From NCBI RefSeq assembly GCF_900112315.1, contig NZ_FOLL01000004.1, forward strand, positions 124,001 through 188,000: DNA of 64,000 bases, in the 5' to 3' direction. The notes beneath the pieces are model-generated. The model did not search any database and was not told where the DNA came from. It was given only the letters and a program-made list of their open reading frames with translations. Below are positions 43,668 to 54,286 of the stretch, in pieces. This stretch comes from Parapedobacter composti (GTDB taxonomy: Bacteria; Bacteroidota; Bacteroidia; Sphingobacteriales; Sphingobacteriaceae). A program made the position numbers and the translations under genes. The first letter of the stretch is position 1, and the number at the start of each line of letters is the position of its first letter.

Positions 43668-43759
43668 AACTTCATTCTCATATGGGTTCAACCAACCCGA
43701 AGTTCAACAACACTATACAATAGTGGGATTACCAACCCACCCACCTGTTTATCGGATAA

Positions 43760-43804
43760 AATGAAACAAGGCTGTCAATCTGCAGGAGACAGCCTTGTTT
43801 CATT
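43760..43804. terminator. Bidirectional terminator between lat and guaB
   Basis: AATGAAACAAGGCTGTC (43760-43776) pairs perfectly over 17 bp with GACAGCCTTGTTTCATT (43788-43804). It is in the 159-bp gap between two convergent genes and can stop both. There is no long T-run, but the AT-rich stem base helps. A shorter inverted repeat, GAACTTC/GAAGTTC, lies in the same gap. Confidence 0.7.
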
Positions 43805-43826
43805 TGCGCTATGGTTATGGTAAGCC

Positions 43827-45320
<1,494 letters not shown>

Positions 45321-45335
45321 TTACTATTTGCCGGG

Positions 45336-45366
45336 CAAAATTACTTATTTTTTATGTCATTAACAA
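45336..45366 (-). promoter_or_regulatory. Promoter of guaB
   Basis: Minus strand: TTG (45364-45366), 20 bases, TAATTTTG (45336-45343), a full consensus match. Confidence 0.65.
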
Positions 45367-45442
45367 ATAAAAAAAGTTTGTGGGGTTTTTACGTGTAAAC
45401 AGCTGTATCCATTTTTTGGTATCCTTTTTGCATATGGTCAGG

Positions 45443-45486
45443 CAACATTGTTTAATTAAAACCAAAACAACATTATTAATTAAAAT
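45443..45486 (+). repeat. Imperfect direct repeat upstream of the small barrel-like gene
   Basis: CAACATT(g)TTTAATTAAAA at 45443-45461 recurs as CAACATT(a)TTAATTAAAA at 45468-45485, 25 bp apart, 18 bp before the ATG. Possible operator pair; no standard promoter box was found in this gap. Confidence 0.4.
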
Positions 45487-45503
45487 TAGCAACCCAGAGT
45501 AAC

Positions 45504-45965
45504 ATGAAAAAAACGATTATCAGCTCATTGTTTTGCGTATTGTTTTTACTTACTGTCCAACACGAGGTCCGGGCGCAGTCTTACCGCACAGCCGCGGGTT
45601 TATTCATCGATGCCGGAGACGGAACAACTTTCGTGGGGCCGCATATTAAGCATTTCTTTTCGGCAAGCAATGCCGGTCAAGCCATGATTCTGTTTGCCGG
45701 CCGCACAACCATCATTGGCGCTGAATATTCCTACAACCAACCTATTGCGGGGGCTCCGGGGCTAACATGGAACGTGGGTGTAGGACCGCAGTTGGCCATC
45801 CGCCGCGAAAACTCCGATTTCTATATTCGTCCGTTAGCGGGCCTTGAGTTTAAGATTCCGTCCGCTCCGTTGGCGTTCGGCCTTGATTGGCGTCCTGCCT
45901 GGGATGTAAGCAACAGCTACTTCACTGCCGGACGTTTCGGTGTTGCATTTAAATTCACCTTCTAG
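45504..45965 (+). CDS. Small exported beta-barrel-like protein
   Basis: A 153-residue protein with a signal peptide (residues 1-24, cleavage after 'EVRAQ'). The mature part alternates short hydrophobic strands with Gly/Tyr/Asn-rich turns and ends in Phe ('GRFGVAFKFTF'), as many outer-membrane beta-barrels do. I cannot name a family. It is flanked by guaB on the divergent side and by its own terminator. At this length it would form an 8-strand barrel at most. Confidence 0.6.
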   Translation: MKKTIISSLFCVLFLLTVQHEVRAQSYRTAAGLFIDAGDGTTFVGPHIKHFFSASNAGQAMILFAGRTTIIGAEYSYNQPIAGAPGLTWNVGVGPQLAIRRENSDFYIRPLAGLEFKIPSAPLAFGLDWRPAWDVSNSYFTAGRFGVAFKFTF

Positions 45966-45997
45966 AAGTCCGCCCTTTAAAATCAATAAAATACAGG

Positions 45998-46021
45998 CCC
46001 CGCCACGTGCGGGGTTTTTTA
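45998..46021 (+). terminator. Intrinsic terminator after the small barrel-like gene
   Basis: CCCCGC (45998-46003) pairs with GCGGGG (46009-46014) around CACGT and is followed by seven T (46015-46021). Confidence 0.8.
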
Positions 46022-46053
46022 TTGCCAAACCCTTCCATTATACAAAAATTTTA

Positions 46054-46061
46054 TACCTTTG
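46054..46061 (+). promoter_or_regulatory. -7 element TACCTTTG of secDF
   Basis: A perfect TAnnTTTG 60 bases before the ATG at 46122; no -33 TTG at the expected distance. Confidence 0.45.
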
Positions 46062-46121
46062 CCGTTCTTAACAAAACTCTATACAAAATAGAACGAAGTA
46101 ATACTATAGCTAACGAAAAAA

Positions 46122-49100
46122 ATGCAAGGTAAAGGGCTGATTCAATTTTTGGTGATAGCGGTCACGATAGCGTGTCTCTATTCCCTATCGTTCACATTCG
46201 TTACCCGTAAGGTGGAGCGCGATGCGGCGGCTTATGCCAAAGGTGACATCGCGAAGGAAAAGGCGTATCTGGATTCTATGGCAGGTGAAGTGGTTTATAA
46301 TTTGGGTATCGCCAAATACACTTACCGCGAAGCCAAAGGAAATGAAATCGCGTTGGGGCTTGATCTGAAAGGCGGCATGAACGTGACCATGGAAGTATCA
46401 TTGCAGGAATTGATACGCAACCTGGCCAACAATCCGAAAGACGGCCACTTCAATAAGGCGCTGGAAAATGCCAATGCCAGAAGCAAAAGCAGCCAAAGCG
46501 GGTATGTTGACCTGTTCGTTCAGGAACTGAAGAAGCTTAGCCCGAATACGTCCCTGGCCAGCTATTTTGCCACGAAAGACAATAGCGCCTATGTGAAACC
46601 CAACAGTACGGACGCGGAAGTACAGCGTTTTCTGGAACGGGAAGCCGAAAGCGCTATCGACAACACCTTTAAAGTACTGCGCACACGTATTGACAAGTTC
46701 GGGGTGACCTCCCCGAATATCCAACTGCAGCAGGGTACAAACCGCATCCTTATCGAGTTGCCCGGAGTAACCGACGAGGATCGTGTCCGCAAACTACTCC
46801 AGGGATCCGCAAAACTTGAATTCTGGGAAACGTATGACAACATGGAAATCTACCCCATGTTGGAAAACGTCAATACCGCCTTGGCCACGGCGCAGAAGAA
46901 TGCTGAAAAAGCCAGCAACGACAATCCGGCCACCACTGCCAACGCGGCCGATACAGCAGATGCGGGATTGCTTGCTACACTGGGCGCCGGAAAAGACTCA
47001 TTAGCGACCGATTCACTGGAAAACCAGCTTGCGCAGCAAAACCCGCTGTTCAACGTATTGCGACCCGTTACGGTCATGGCCCCGAACAATCAGGTAGTAC
47101 TCGCCTCCGGTCCTGCCGTGGGGTATGCGCGTTTGCGGGATACGGCTAAAGTGAACCGTCTCCTTTCGGATCCGGTAGTAAAGCAGATCATCCCGTCCAA
47201 CGTCAAACTGCTGTGGGCTGTCAAACCCAGTCCCCGCACGCCGGATCAACTTGAATTATACGCAGTCAAACCAAGCGGCGTAAATGCAGGCCCCGTATTG
47301 TCGGGCAACGTCGTTACGGATGCAAAGGACGATTTTGAGCCGGAAACCAACAACCCGATGGTCACCATGTACATGAACAGCGAAGGTGCCCGGGAATGGA
47401 GAAGGATTACGGCTGCGGCTGCACCGAAAAGCCCTAACGAATCCGGACAGGCCATTGCCATTGTATTGGATGGCGTGGTATACTCCGCACCTTCCGTTAG
47501 CGGTGAAATCCCGAACGGCATATCACAGATTACCGGTAACTTCACTATTGAAGACACCAAAGACCTGGCCAACGTCTTGAAAGCGGGACGTCTGCCTACA
47601 ACGGCAAAAATTGTAGAAGAAGCAGTGGTGGGGCCATCATTGGGCCAGGCGGCAATTGATGCCGGTGTTAATTCATCGGTAATCGGTTTGGTTATCGTCC
47701 TCATCTTCATGATCGCCTACTACAACCGGGCGGGCTTGGTCGCGAATGTCGCGGTATTGTTCAACGTGTTCTTCATCATGGGGGTTTTGGCCTCGCTGAA
47801 TGCCGTATTGACGCTTCCCGGTATCGCTGGTATCGTGTTAACAATGGGTACGGCCGTAGACGCCAACGTCTTGATTTATGAACGTGTCCGGGAGGAATTG
47901 AGGCTGGGGAAATCGATTCGACAAGCCATATCCGACGGCTATAAACACGCCATGTCGTCCATCTTGGATTCCCAGATTACTACTTTCTTGGTCGGCCTGA
48001 TCCTATTCTTCTTCGGCAGCGGTCCCATCCTCGGCTTCGCCACAACGTTGATGATCGGTATTATCACCTCGTTGTTTACCTCCATCTTTATCTCACGCGT
48101 GATATTCGAATGGATGCTGAACAAAGGTTGGTCTATCGCCCTATCCAACCCATGGAGTGAAAACACGTTGCAAAAGGCCAATTATGCCTTCGTGCAAAAC
48201 CGCAGAAAATTCTATTTGGTATCTGGGATTATCGTGGTAATCGGATTGGCGTCTATCTTCACCAAGGGCTTCAGCCTCGGGGTAGACTTCCAGGGCGGAC
48301 GGACATACACCGTGCGGTTCGAAAAGCCTGTTGATCTGGAGGAGGTACGATCAAACCTGAATAACGCCTTCGGTATGACGACCGAAGTGAAGACTTTCGG
48401 TGCCGATAACCAAGTACGCGTAACCACTGCTTACCACATAGAAGAAACCAGTGACGAAGCCGATAAAGACGTACTGGAGAAATTAACCAGCGGATTGGAA
48501 AAAATCCAGGGCAATGACTATGAGATAGCAAGCTCGCAGAAAGTTGGTCCTACAATTGCCAATGACATGAAGGTACGGGCGTTCTACGCCGGTATTGCAG
48601 CCGTTATCGTTATTGCGCTTTACATCCTGTTACGCTTCCGGAAATGGCAATATAGTCTTGCGGCAGCGATTACTACAGCCCATGACGCAATTGTTATACT
48701 CGCATTATTTTCAGTGCTGGACGGCGTCGTACCCTTTTCCATGGATATAGACCAACACTTCGTGGCGGCATTGCTGACCGTGATCGGCTATTCGATTAAT
48801 GATACAGTGGTCGTGTTCGACCGCCTGCGGGAATACCTGGGATTATCCAAGTATAAAAAGGAGGGTTTCGGCGAAACCATCAACCTCGCCATAAATAAGA
48901 CACTCAGCAGGACGGTGATTACCTCGCTTACGGTTATATTTGTACTTGCCGTTTTGTTTGTGTTCGGTGGTGAAGTAATACGGGGTTTCTCGTTTGCCAT
49001 CTTGGTGGGCATCATTGTGGCTACATTTTCGTCCATCTTCCTGGCGGCTCCCATGGTGGCTGACCTGCAAGGCAACGGCCCCGCTGAAGAGACTGATTCG

Positions 49101-49142
49101 GCGGTAGCAAATAAAGCTCCGCTGAAACCGGCCAAAGCATAA
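46122..49142 (+). CDS. secDF: Protein translocase subunit SecDF (fused SecD and SecF)
   Basis: A 1006-residue fusion of SecD and SecF, as usual in Bacteroidota. It uses the proton motive force to pull preproteins through SecYEG. A membrane segment at 7-27 is followed by the large periplasmic domain (about 30-520; 'LGLDLKGGMNVTMEV' and 'RIDKFGVTSPNIQLQ'), then five segments of the SecD half with 'DAGVNSSVIGLVIVLIFMIAYYN' and 'GTAVDANVLIYERVREEL', and the SecF half from about 690 ('GVDFQGGRTYTVRF', 'SINDTVVVFDRLREYL'). It ends at a strong terminator, so it is separate from the racemase-acylase block. Confidence 0.96.
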   Translation: MQGKGLIQFLVIAVTIACLYSLSFTFVTRKVERDAAAYAKGDIAKEKAYLDSMAGEVVYNLGIAKYTYREAKGNEIALGLDLKGGMNVTMEVSLQELIRNLANNPKDGHFNKALENANARSKSSQSGYVDLFVQELKKLSPNTSLASYFATKDNSAYVKPNSTDAEVQRFLEREAESAIDNTFKVLRTRIDKFGVTSPNIQLQQGTNRILIELPGVTDEDRVRKLLQGSAKLEFWETYDNMEIYPMLENVNTALATAQKNAEKASNDNPATTANAADTADAGLLATLGAGKDSLATDSLENQLAQQNPLFNVLRPVTVMAPNNQVVLASGPAVGYARLRDTAKVNRLLSDPVVKQIIPSNVKLLWAVKPSPRTPDQLELYAVKPSGVNAGPVLSGNVVTDAKDDFEPETNNPMVTMYMNSEGAREWRRITAAAAPKSPNESGQAIAIVLDGVVYSAPSVSGEIPNGISQITGNFTIEDTKDLANVLKAGRLPTTAKIVEEAVVGPSLGQAAIDAGVNSSVIGLVIVLIFMIAYYNRAGLVANVAVLFNVFFIMGVLASLNAVLTLPGIAGIVLTMGTAVDANVLIYERVREELRLGKSIRQAISDGYKHAMSSILDSQITTFLVGLILFFFGSGPILGFATTLMIGIITSLFTSIFISRVIFEWMLNKGWSIALSNPWSENTLQKANYAFVQNRRKFYLVSGIIVVIGLASIFTKGFSLGVDFQGGRTYTVRFEKPVDLEEVRSNLNNAFGMTTEVKTFGADNQVRVTTAYHIEETSDEADKDVLEKLTSGLEKIQGNDYEIASSQKVGPTIANDMKVRAFYAGIAAVIVIALYILLRFRKWQYSLAAAITTAHDAIVILALFSVLDGVVPFSMDIDQHFVAALLTVIGYSINDTVVVFDRLREYLGLSKYKKEGFGETINLAINKTLSRTVITSLTVIFVLAVLFVFGGEVIRGFSFAILVGIIVATFSSIFLAAPMVADLQGNGPAEETDSAVANKAPLKPAKA

Positions 49143-49167
49143 GCCATACGATGGCATGAGTTAAACG

Positions 49168-49205
49168 GGCCGTTGGGACAGATGTTCATCAACGGCCCTT
49201 TTTTG
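49168..49205 (+). terminator. Intrinsic terminator of secDF
   Basis: GGGCCGTTG (49168-49176) pairs perfectly with CAACGGCCC (49191-49199) and is followed by six T (49200-49205). Confidence 0.85.
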
Positions 49206-49318
49206 TAATCTTTTCTACGCCCAAAAGGCTTTTCATCCGTCTTATACCATAAGCGGTTGATGGTTGGGTCCGGCAAAGCAATTCAGGCATCGCTGCATAA
49301 ATAACTAATTCAATTAAA

Positions 49319-50815
49319 ATGAAAACCGTAACGACACTATTAGGATGGATCGGCATGTGTGCCGTGCTGTATTCCTGCAACCAAACAGCTGGCGACAGCA
49401 ACCGGCAAACCGGTGTGCTCTCTCCCATTGAACAGGCCATTATAACCGATACAGCAAGTTTTTATTATGTTGATGTGGCCGCCTATCCGGCACATGACGA
49501 ATCGTTGCCGATAGGGGTATTCGATTCCGGCACAGGAGGACTTACGGTGCTGGACGCGCTGGTAAGGTATGATGAAAACAACAACGACAACCAAACGGCC
49601 GGAAGAGACGAAAGACCTGATTTCCAGAAAGAGAAATTCATTTACCTGGCAGATCAGGCCAATATGCCGTATGGCAACTACCACAGCGAACAGAAATCAG
49701 ATTTACTGGTAGAGCATACCATCAAGGATGTCCAGTTCCTGCTTTCAAACCGCTATTATCCGCAGGCCTCGTCGGTTGAGCCCTCTGGCAGGAAACAACC
49801 GGTGAAAGCCATCGTTATTGCCTGTAATACTGCTACCGCCTATGGCAAAGCGGCCATTGACGCATTCATGGAAAAAGCGGGATTGAATATTCCGGTCATC
49901 GGTGTCATTGATGCCGGTGCGCGCGGTGCATTGGCCGCCTTCGGGAAGGATGAAAGCGGTTCCATCGGAGTATTTGCTACGGTGGGAACCATTGCGTCCA
50001 AAGGGTACGAGAAAACATTAATGCGCATCAAGGATGAACTGGGATACACGGGGAATATCCAGGTGTATAACCAGGGCGGCCATGGTGTGGCTGAAGCGGT
50101 GGATGAGGAACCAGATTTCATCGACCGGAGAGCAACCGCCCCGCGCCCCAACTATCGCGGCCCGGCGCTTGACAATAAGTCATACGCTATAGATAAAGAT
50201 TTGCTCGACGTCTATCGGTTCGACTTCTCGGGCAATAAAATGCTTTGTGATAGCGAGTCGGCATTGGACTGCTCGATCATGCAGTTGAACGATACCGAGA
50301 ACTATGTGCGTTACTATTTGGTATCCCTGCTGGAACAAATGCGTAAACAGCCGGATGCCAAGCCTTTGAAGGCCCTGCTCCTGGGGTGTACCCACTACCC
50401 CTACCTTACGGATAACATCAAGCAGGTACTGGATGAATTATACCATTTCCAGGAAGCAGGGGAATACCGGTACCGGCATTTGATGGCTGAAACCGTCCAT
50501 ATTATCGACCCGGCCGAGAATGTGGCAGATGAACTGTATACATACCTGAAAGCGCAGCAACTGTTCAACCCGGCGGGCGACATGACCAGCAGTGAGTTTT
50601 ACATCAGCGTGCCCAATACCCACAATAGCAACGTTAAGACCGATAAAAGCGGGCACTTCACTTATGATTACAAATACGGGCGGCGGGCCGGTGAAATACA
50701 GGAATACGTCAAGGTCGTACCCTTTGATTATTCAAACATTCCTGCAGAAACCATTGAACGGATGAAAACGGCCATTCCGCAGACCTTTAGGCTGATTAAC
50801 ACGTTAAACCAATAA
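49319..50815 (+). CDS. Predicted exported lipoprotein of the aspartate/glutamate racemase family
   Basis: A 498-residue protein that joins a lipoprotein signal (Cys20 in 'AVLYSC', unusual Tyr at -2) to a glutamate-racemase domain. Catalytic signatures are intact: 'GVFDSGTGGLTVLD' near residues 66-79 with the conserved Asp, 'ACNTAT' with Cys near 171, and 'LLGCTHYPYLTDN' with Cys near 357. Typical cytoplasmic MurI has about 270 residues; this one has long insertions (about 85-110 and 255-330) and a C-terminal extension of about 100 residues. It would make or break D-Glu or another acidic D-amino acid outside the inner membrane, which differs from the cell-wall MurI role; the site is inferred from the signal. 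The downstream acylase fusion is 5 bp away. Confidence 0.8.
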   Translation: MKTVTTLLGWIGMCAVLYSCNQTAGDSNRQTGVLSPIEQAIITDTASFYYVDVAAYPAHDESLPIGVFDSGTGGLTVLDALVRYDENNNDNQTAGRDERPDFQKEKFIYLADQANMPYGNYHSEQKSDLLVEHTIKDVQFLLSNRYYPQASSVEPSGRKQPVKAIVIACNTATAYGKAAIDAFMEKAGLNIPVIGVIDAGARGALAAFGKDESGSIGVFATVGTIASKGYEKTLMRIKDELGYTGNIQVYNQGGHGVAEAVDEEPDFIDRRATAPRPNYRGPALDNKSYAIDKDLLDVYRFDFSGNKMLCDSESALDCSIMQLNDTENYVRYYLVSLLEQMRKQPDAKPLKALLLGCTHYPYLTDNIKQVLDELYHFQEAGEYRYRHLMAETVHIIDPAENVADELYTYLKAQQLFNPAGDMTSSEFYISVPNTHNSNVKTDKSGHFTYDYKYGRRAGEIQEYVKVVPFDYSNIPAETIERMKTAIPQTFRLINTLNQ

Positions 50816-50820
50816 ATACC

Positions 50821-53800
50821 ATGCGAAAACACCTGCACGGCTTCTTACTTCTGCTCTTTTGCCTGCCCGGGGCGTGGCAACAAGGTCAGGCCCAACATAT
50901 GGCAACCAAGCCTGACCCCTCCCCTATTCTACAAGCCATCATGCACCAATACCAGGCGGTAGGACTGGCTGTTGCGGTTGTAAAAGATGGCAACATCATC
51001 TACAACCAGTCTTTTGGCTGGAAAGACGCTGATAAACGTTTGCCGCTTTCCAACGACGATGTGTTCCGTATCGCTTCAATCTCAAAGTCCTTTTCCGCTA
51101 CGGCCATTATGCAGCTCGTGGAAGCCGGCAAGCTGACGCTGGACGATGACGTCAGCGAGCTCATCGGATTCACGGTCAGGAACCCCCGCTACCCCGACGC
51201 CGTAATCACCCTGCGCATGCTGCTCTCACACACGTCGAGCCTTAACGACAGCCAAACCTACCACTCCCTTGACGTTGTCAATCCGGCGGCAAATCCGGAT
51301 TGGCAGAAATGTTACAGCCGCTATCGCCCGGGAGAGCGATACAGGTATTGCAACCTGAACTATAATATGGTGGGTACCATTATCGAGCGGGTTTCGGGTG
51401 AGCGGTTTGACCGCTACATCAAGCGGCACATCCTGGATCCACTCGGTTTGTACGGAGGGTATTGCATCGATTCTCTTGACGCGCGCCGGTTTGCCAATAT
51501 ATACCGTTACAACGCTAAAGAAGGGCGTTTTAGCCATTCCGAAGCGGCTTATGCCCGCCAGAGTGATGAACTGGAACGATACGTAATGGGTTATAGCGCA
51601 CCCATTTTCTCCCCTACCGGGGGAATGAAGATATCGGCGCGCGATCTGGCCCGGTATATGATCATGCACATGAACCTGGGGCATGTGGGGCAAACGGAAA
51701 TCATGACAAGGGCAAGTTCCGAGGCCATGCAACGGCCCGTGGCGGCTGACATCCCCTACGGATATGCCATCCGTACAACTGATGAGCTCATCAAAGGCAA
51801 AACCCTCAAAGGGCATACCGGCTCGGCACATGGCCTGTATAGCACCATGTTTTTCGACCCTGAAGAGAATTTCGGCATCGTTGCCATGACCAATGGCTGT
51901 AGGCACGAAACCATCAACGGGTTCGATGCGCTCCTATGGTCTACCGTCAATTGCCTGTATACGCATTTTATTGGAGAGAATAACGATTTGGCGGACCAGG
52001 TCGTTGTACGCCGTACAAGTTACGGCATCCCGCATATCAAAGCCGATAACCTTCGTGCGGCGGGATATGCCATGGGATTTGTACAGCTTGAAGATTATGG
52101 AAGGCGCGTAGTAAACGGACTGGTACGGGCGCGCGGCGAGTGGGGCCGCTATCATCAAGCCAAAGCAGAAGAACAGGACGGCCAGATCGACCGTGACGCC
52201 GCAAATAAATTGAAATATTCGCGCGCGGCCACCACATACCACCGGCTTGGAGCAGACACCCGCGATGTGCTGGAAGGTTTTGCCGCCGGCGTAAACCGGT
52301 ATATCGAGCTGCACCCCGATGAGTTTCCCTCCTGGGTTAAGCCCGACTTCACGGGCTATGATGTCCACGCATTAGGCATAGGCTCTTATAGCGAAAGCAC
52401 CGTGAAAGCCTTTATCCGTGCACACCGGCGCAAACAGGATACCGCTAATATACACTCCGGCGCAGGCGAGCATTCGGTATGGGCCAACTTGGCCGTTGTT
52501 GCTCCTGATCCGCACCCAGACGAAGGCTCCAATACCTGGGCATTCGCACCCAGCCGTACTACAGGGGGAAATGCCATCTTAATGCGTAATCCGCACCTGT
52601 CGTGGGATGCCGGATATTATGAAGCACATGTGGAGGTGCCGGGGAAATTGAACTTCTATGGCGATTTCCGCATCGGCGGCCCCCTGGGCATCATATGCGG
52701 GTTCAACGCCGATCTGGGCTGGTCGACCACCAATAATGCGCCCGATACGGACGAAATTTATGCTGTACATGTTGATCCGGAGGATCCGAACCGGTATTTG
52801 CTCGACGGAGAAAGCCATATACTGGAAGAAAAATCAGTTGCAGTGACCGTCAAGAGTGGTACGGCACTGGACACGGCAACCCGCAAATTCCATTACACGT
52901 CCTTCGGTCCCGTCATTTACCGGGACGATAAACACATCTACGTGATGAAGGCCGCCGGAGACGGCGAATACCGTACGGGCGAACAATTCCTTCGCCTGAT
53001 GTTGGCCCGCAATCTGGAAGAATGGAAGGAAGCCATGCGTATCCATTCGAAAACGACGTCGAATTTCACCTATGCCGACCGCGACGGAAATATTTTCTAT
53101 GTCTGGAATGCCATGGTACCGGCATTGCCGCTACCTTCTGGCGGCGATACCACGGCTGTATTGGTCACCGCAAGCAACCAGGTATGGAACGCGCTTATCC
53201 CTTGGGATGATCTGCCGCAGTTGCACAACCCTGAGACGGGGTATTTACACAATGAAAACGACCCGTTCCATTTTACCAACCTGGAAGAACCTTTTGACGC
53301 GGCTGATTTTCCGGAACATTTCCCCGAACCCCGGCTACGGTTGAGAAGCCAGCGGGGGGTGCAGCTCGTTATGGGCAACGATAAGCGCTCACTGGAAGAC
53401 ATCATCGTACAGAAGCATGACGCCCGTTTATTGCTCGCTGACCGGGTAACAACCGACTTGATTGCTGCGGTACGCCGTACCAAGCCGAAAGGTGATATCG
53501 CCAAAGCGATTAAACTGATTGCCAAATGGGACCATACGGCCAATCACGACAGCCGTGGCGGCGTTTTGTTCGAGACCTGGTGGGATCGCTATGTAACGTT
53601 GGTAAACGGCGGCAAACAAGTTGCTTCCACGCCGGCATCCGCAGGCTATCCTGCGCCGGCTGATTCGCTCTTCAGCACGCCTTGGTCGCCAGAGAACCCC
53701 ATTACCACCCCTTACGGTCTGGCCAGTCCGCAGAAGGCTGCCGAGGCTTTCGAATGGGCCGTGGAGCAGTGCAAAACACGCTATGGCGCATGGAATTTGC

Positions 53801-54150
53801 CGTGGGGCGACGTTTACCGGGCCCGTATCGGCGACAACGAAATACCCATAAGCGGCGCCCCCGGTGAACTGGGTTGTTTCAGGGTATTGTGGTTCCGGCC
53901 GCATGAAACCGACAAAACCAAGCGGGAAGTCCGGGGCGGTGACGGCTGGGTACTAGCCGTGGAATTCGGGGAAACGCCGCGCGCAATGTCTGTATTGGCT
54001 TACGGCCAGAGCAACAAATCAGGGTCGCCGCATGCATCGGATCAACTGGAGCTCTTCGCACGTGGAGAATTAAAGCCTGTGGCCTTTACCGAGGCAGAAA
54101 TTCAAGCGCAATTGCTACGCACCTACCGTCCGGGAAAGGACTTTTTATAA
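50821..54150 (+). CDS. Exported serine beta-lactamase-like domain fused to a penicillin-acylase-like Ntn hydrolase
   Basis: An 1109-residue fusion with a signal peptide (residues 1-25). Residues 30-385 are a class C beta-lactamase/PBP-type serine hydrolase: 'SISK' (Ser86-Lys89), 'YCN' (176-178) and 'HTG' (332-334). From about 393 a penicillin-G-acylase-type Ntn hydrolase follows: 'RRTSYGIPHIKADN', then the new N-terminus 'GSNTW' with the nucleophile Ser570, and 'RNPHLSWD'. The frame is unbroken, so both halves are translated together; the acylase would normally self-cleave before Ser570. Possible activities are removal of acyl groups from N-acyl amino acids, lactones or beta-lactams and hydrolysis of a D-amino-acid peptide or ester. 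The specificity is unknown. The racemase gene lies 5 bp upstream. Confidence 0.88.
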   Translation: MRKHLHGFLLLLFCLPGAWQQGQAQHMATKPDPSPILQAIMHQYQAVGLAVAVVKDGNIIYNQSFGWKDADKRLPLSNDDVFRIASISKSFSATAIMQLVEAGKLTLDDDVSELIGFTVRNPRYPDAVITLRMLLSHTSSLNDSQTYHSLDVVNPAANPDWQKCYSRYRPGERYRYCNLNYNMVGTIIERVSGERFDRYIKRHILDPLGLYGGYCIDSLDARRFANIYRYNAKEGRFSHSEAAYARQSDELERYVMGYSAPIFSPTGGMKISARDLARYMIMHMNLGHVGQTEIMTRASSEAMQRPVAADIPYGYAIRTTDELIKGKTLKGHTGSAHGLYSTMFFDPEENFGIVAMTNGCRHETINGFDALLWSTVNCLYTHFIGENNDLADQVVVRRTSYGIPHIKADNLRAAGYAMGFVQLEDYGRRVVNGLVRARGEWGRYHQAKAEEQDGQIDRDAANKLKYSRAATTYHRLGADTRDVLEGFAAGVNRYIELHPDEFPSWVKPDFTGYDVHALGIGSYSESTVKAFIRAHRRKQDTANIHSGAGEHSVWANLAVVAPDPHPDEGSNTWAFAPSRTTGGNAILMRNPHLSWDAGYYEAHVEVPGKLNFYGDFRIGGPLGIICGFNADLGWSTTNNAPDTDEIYAVHVDPEDPNRYLLDGESHILEEKSVAVTVKSGTALDTATRKFHYTSFGPVIYRDDKHIYVMKAAGDGEYRTGEQFLRLMLARNLEEWKEAMRIHSKTTSNFTYADRDGNIFYVWNAMVPALPLPSGGDTTAVLVTASNQVWNALIPWDDLPQLHNPETGYLHNENDPFHFTNLEEPFDAADFPEHFPEPRLRLRSQRGVQLVMGNDKRSLEDIIVQKHDARLLLADRVTTDLIAAVRRTKPKGDIAKAIKLIAKWDHTANHDSRGGVLFETWWDRYVTLVNGGKQVASTPASAGYPAPADSLFSTPWSPENPITTPYGLASPQKAAEAFEWAVEQCKTRYGAWNLPWGDVYRARIGDNEIPISGAPGELGCFRVLWFRPHETDKTKREVRGGDGWVLAVEFGETPRAMSVLAYGQSNKSGSPHASDQLELFARGELKPVAFTEAEIQAQLLRTYRPGKDFL

Positions 54151-54155
54151 CTTTG
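54148..54155 (+). promoter_or_regulatory. -7 element TAACTTTG overlapping the fusion gene's stop codon
   Basis: A perfect TAnnTTTG that shares its first three bases with the TAA at 54148-54150. It would give the symporter a leader of about 125 bases. No -33 TTG is visible. Confidence 0.45.
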
Positions 54156-54209
54156 CCGGCGTATAACTAACTAACGGAAGTAAACGCAAGATCATTTACG
54201 CTTAACACC

Positions 54210-54269
54210 ATTGCGGTCGTACCGCAATTTACTCATATATTCACAAATTATTAATGCCGCAAAGCGGCA
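54210..54269 (+). promoter_or_regulatory. Two alternative hairpins in the symporter leader
   Basis: Hairpin 1: ATTGCGGT (54210-54217) with ACCGCAAT (54221-54228), loop CGT. Hairpin 2: TGCCGC (54255-54260) with GCGGCA (54264-54269), loop AAA. TTGCGG (54211-54216) can pair with CCGCAA in either hairpin (54222-54227 or 54257-54262), so the two are mutually exclusive. Function is a guess. Confidence 0.45.
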
Positions 54270-54286
54270 CTATCATTAATACATGA
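54254..54286 (+). CDS. Possible 10-residue upstream leader peptide
   Basis: A short frame (ATG 54254, 10 residues 'MPQSGTIINT') ends in TGA at 54284-54286, overlapping the symporter ATG at 54283 as ATGA. It covers hairpin 2. It could couple or repress translation; a frame this short may be chance. Confidence 0.3.
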   Translation: MPQSGTIINT

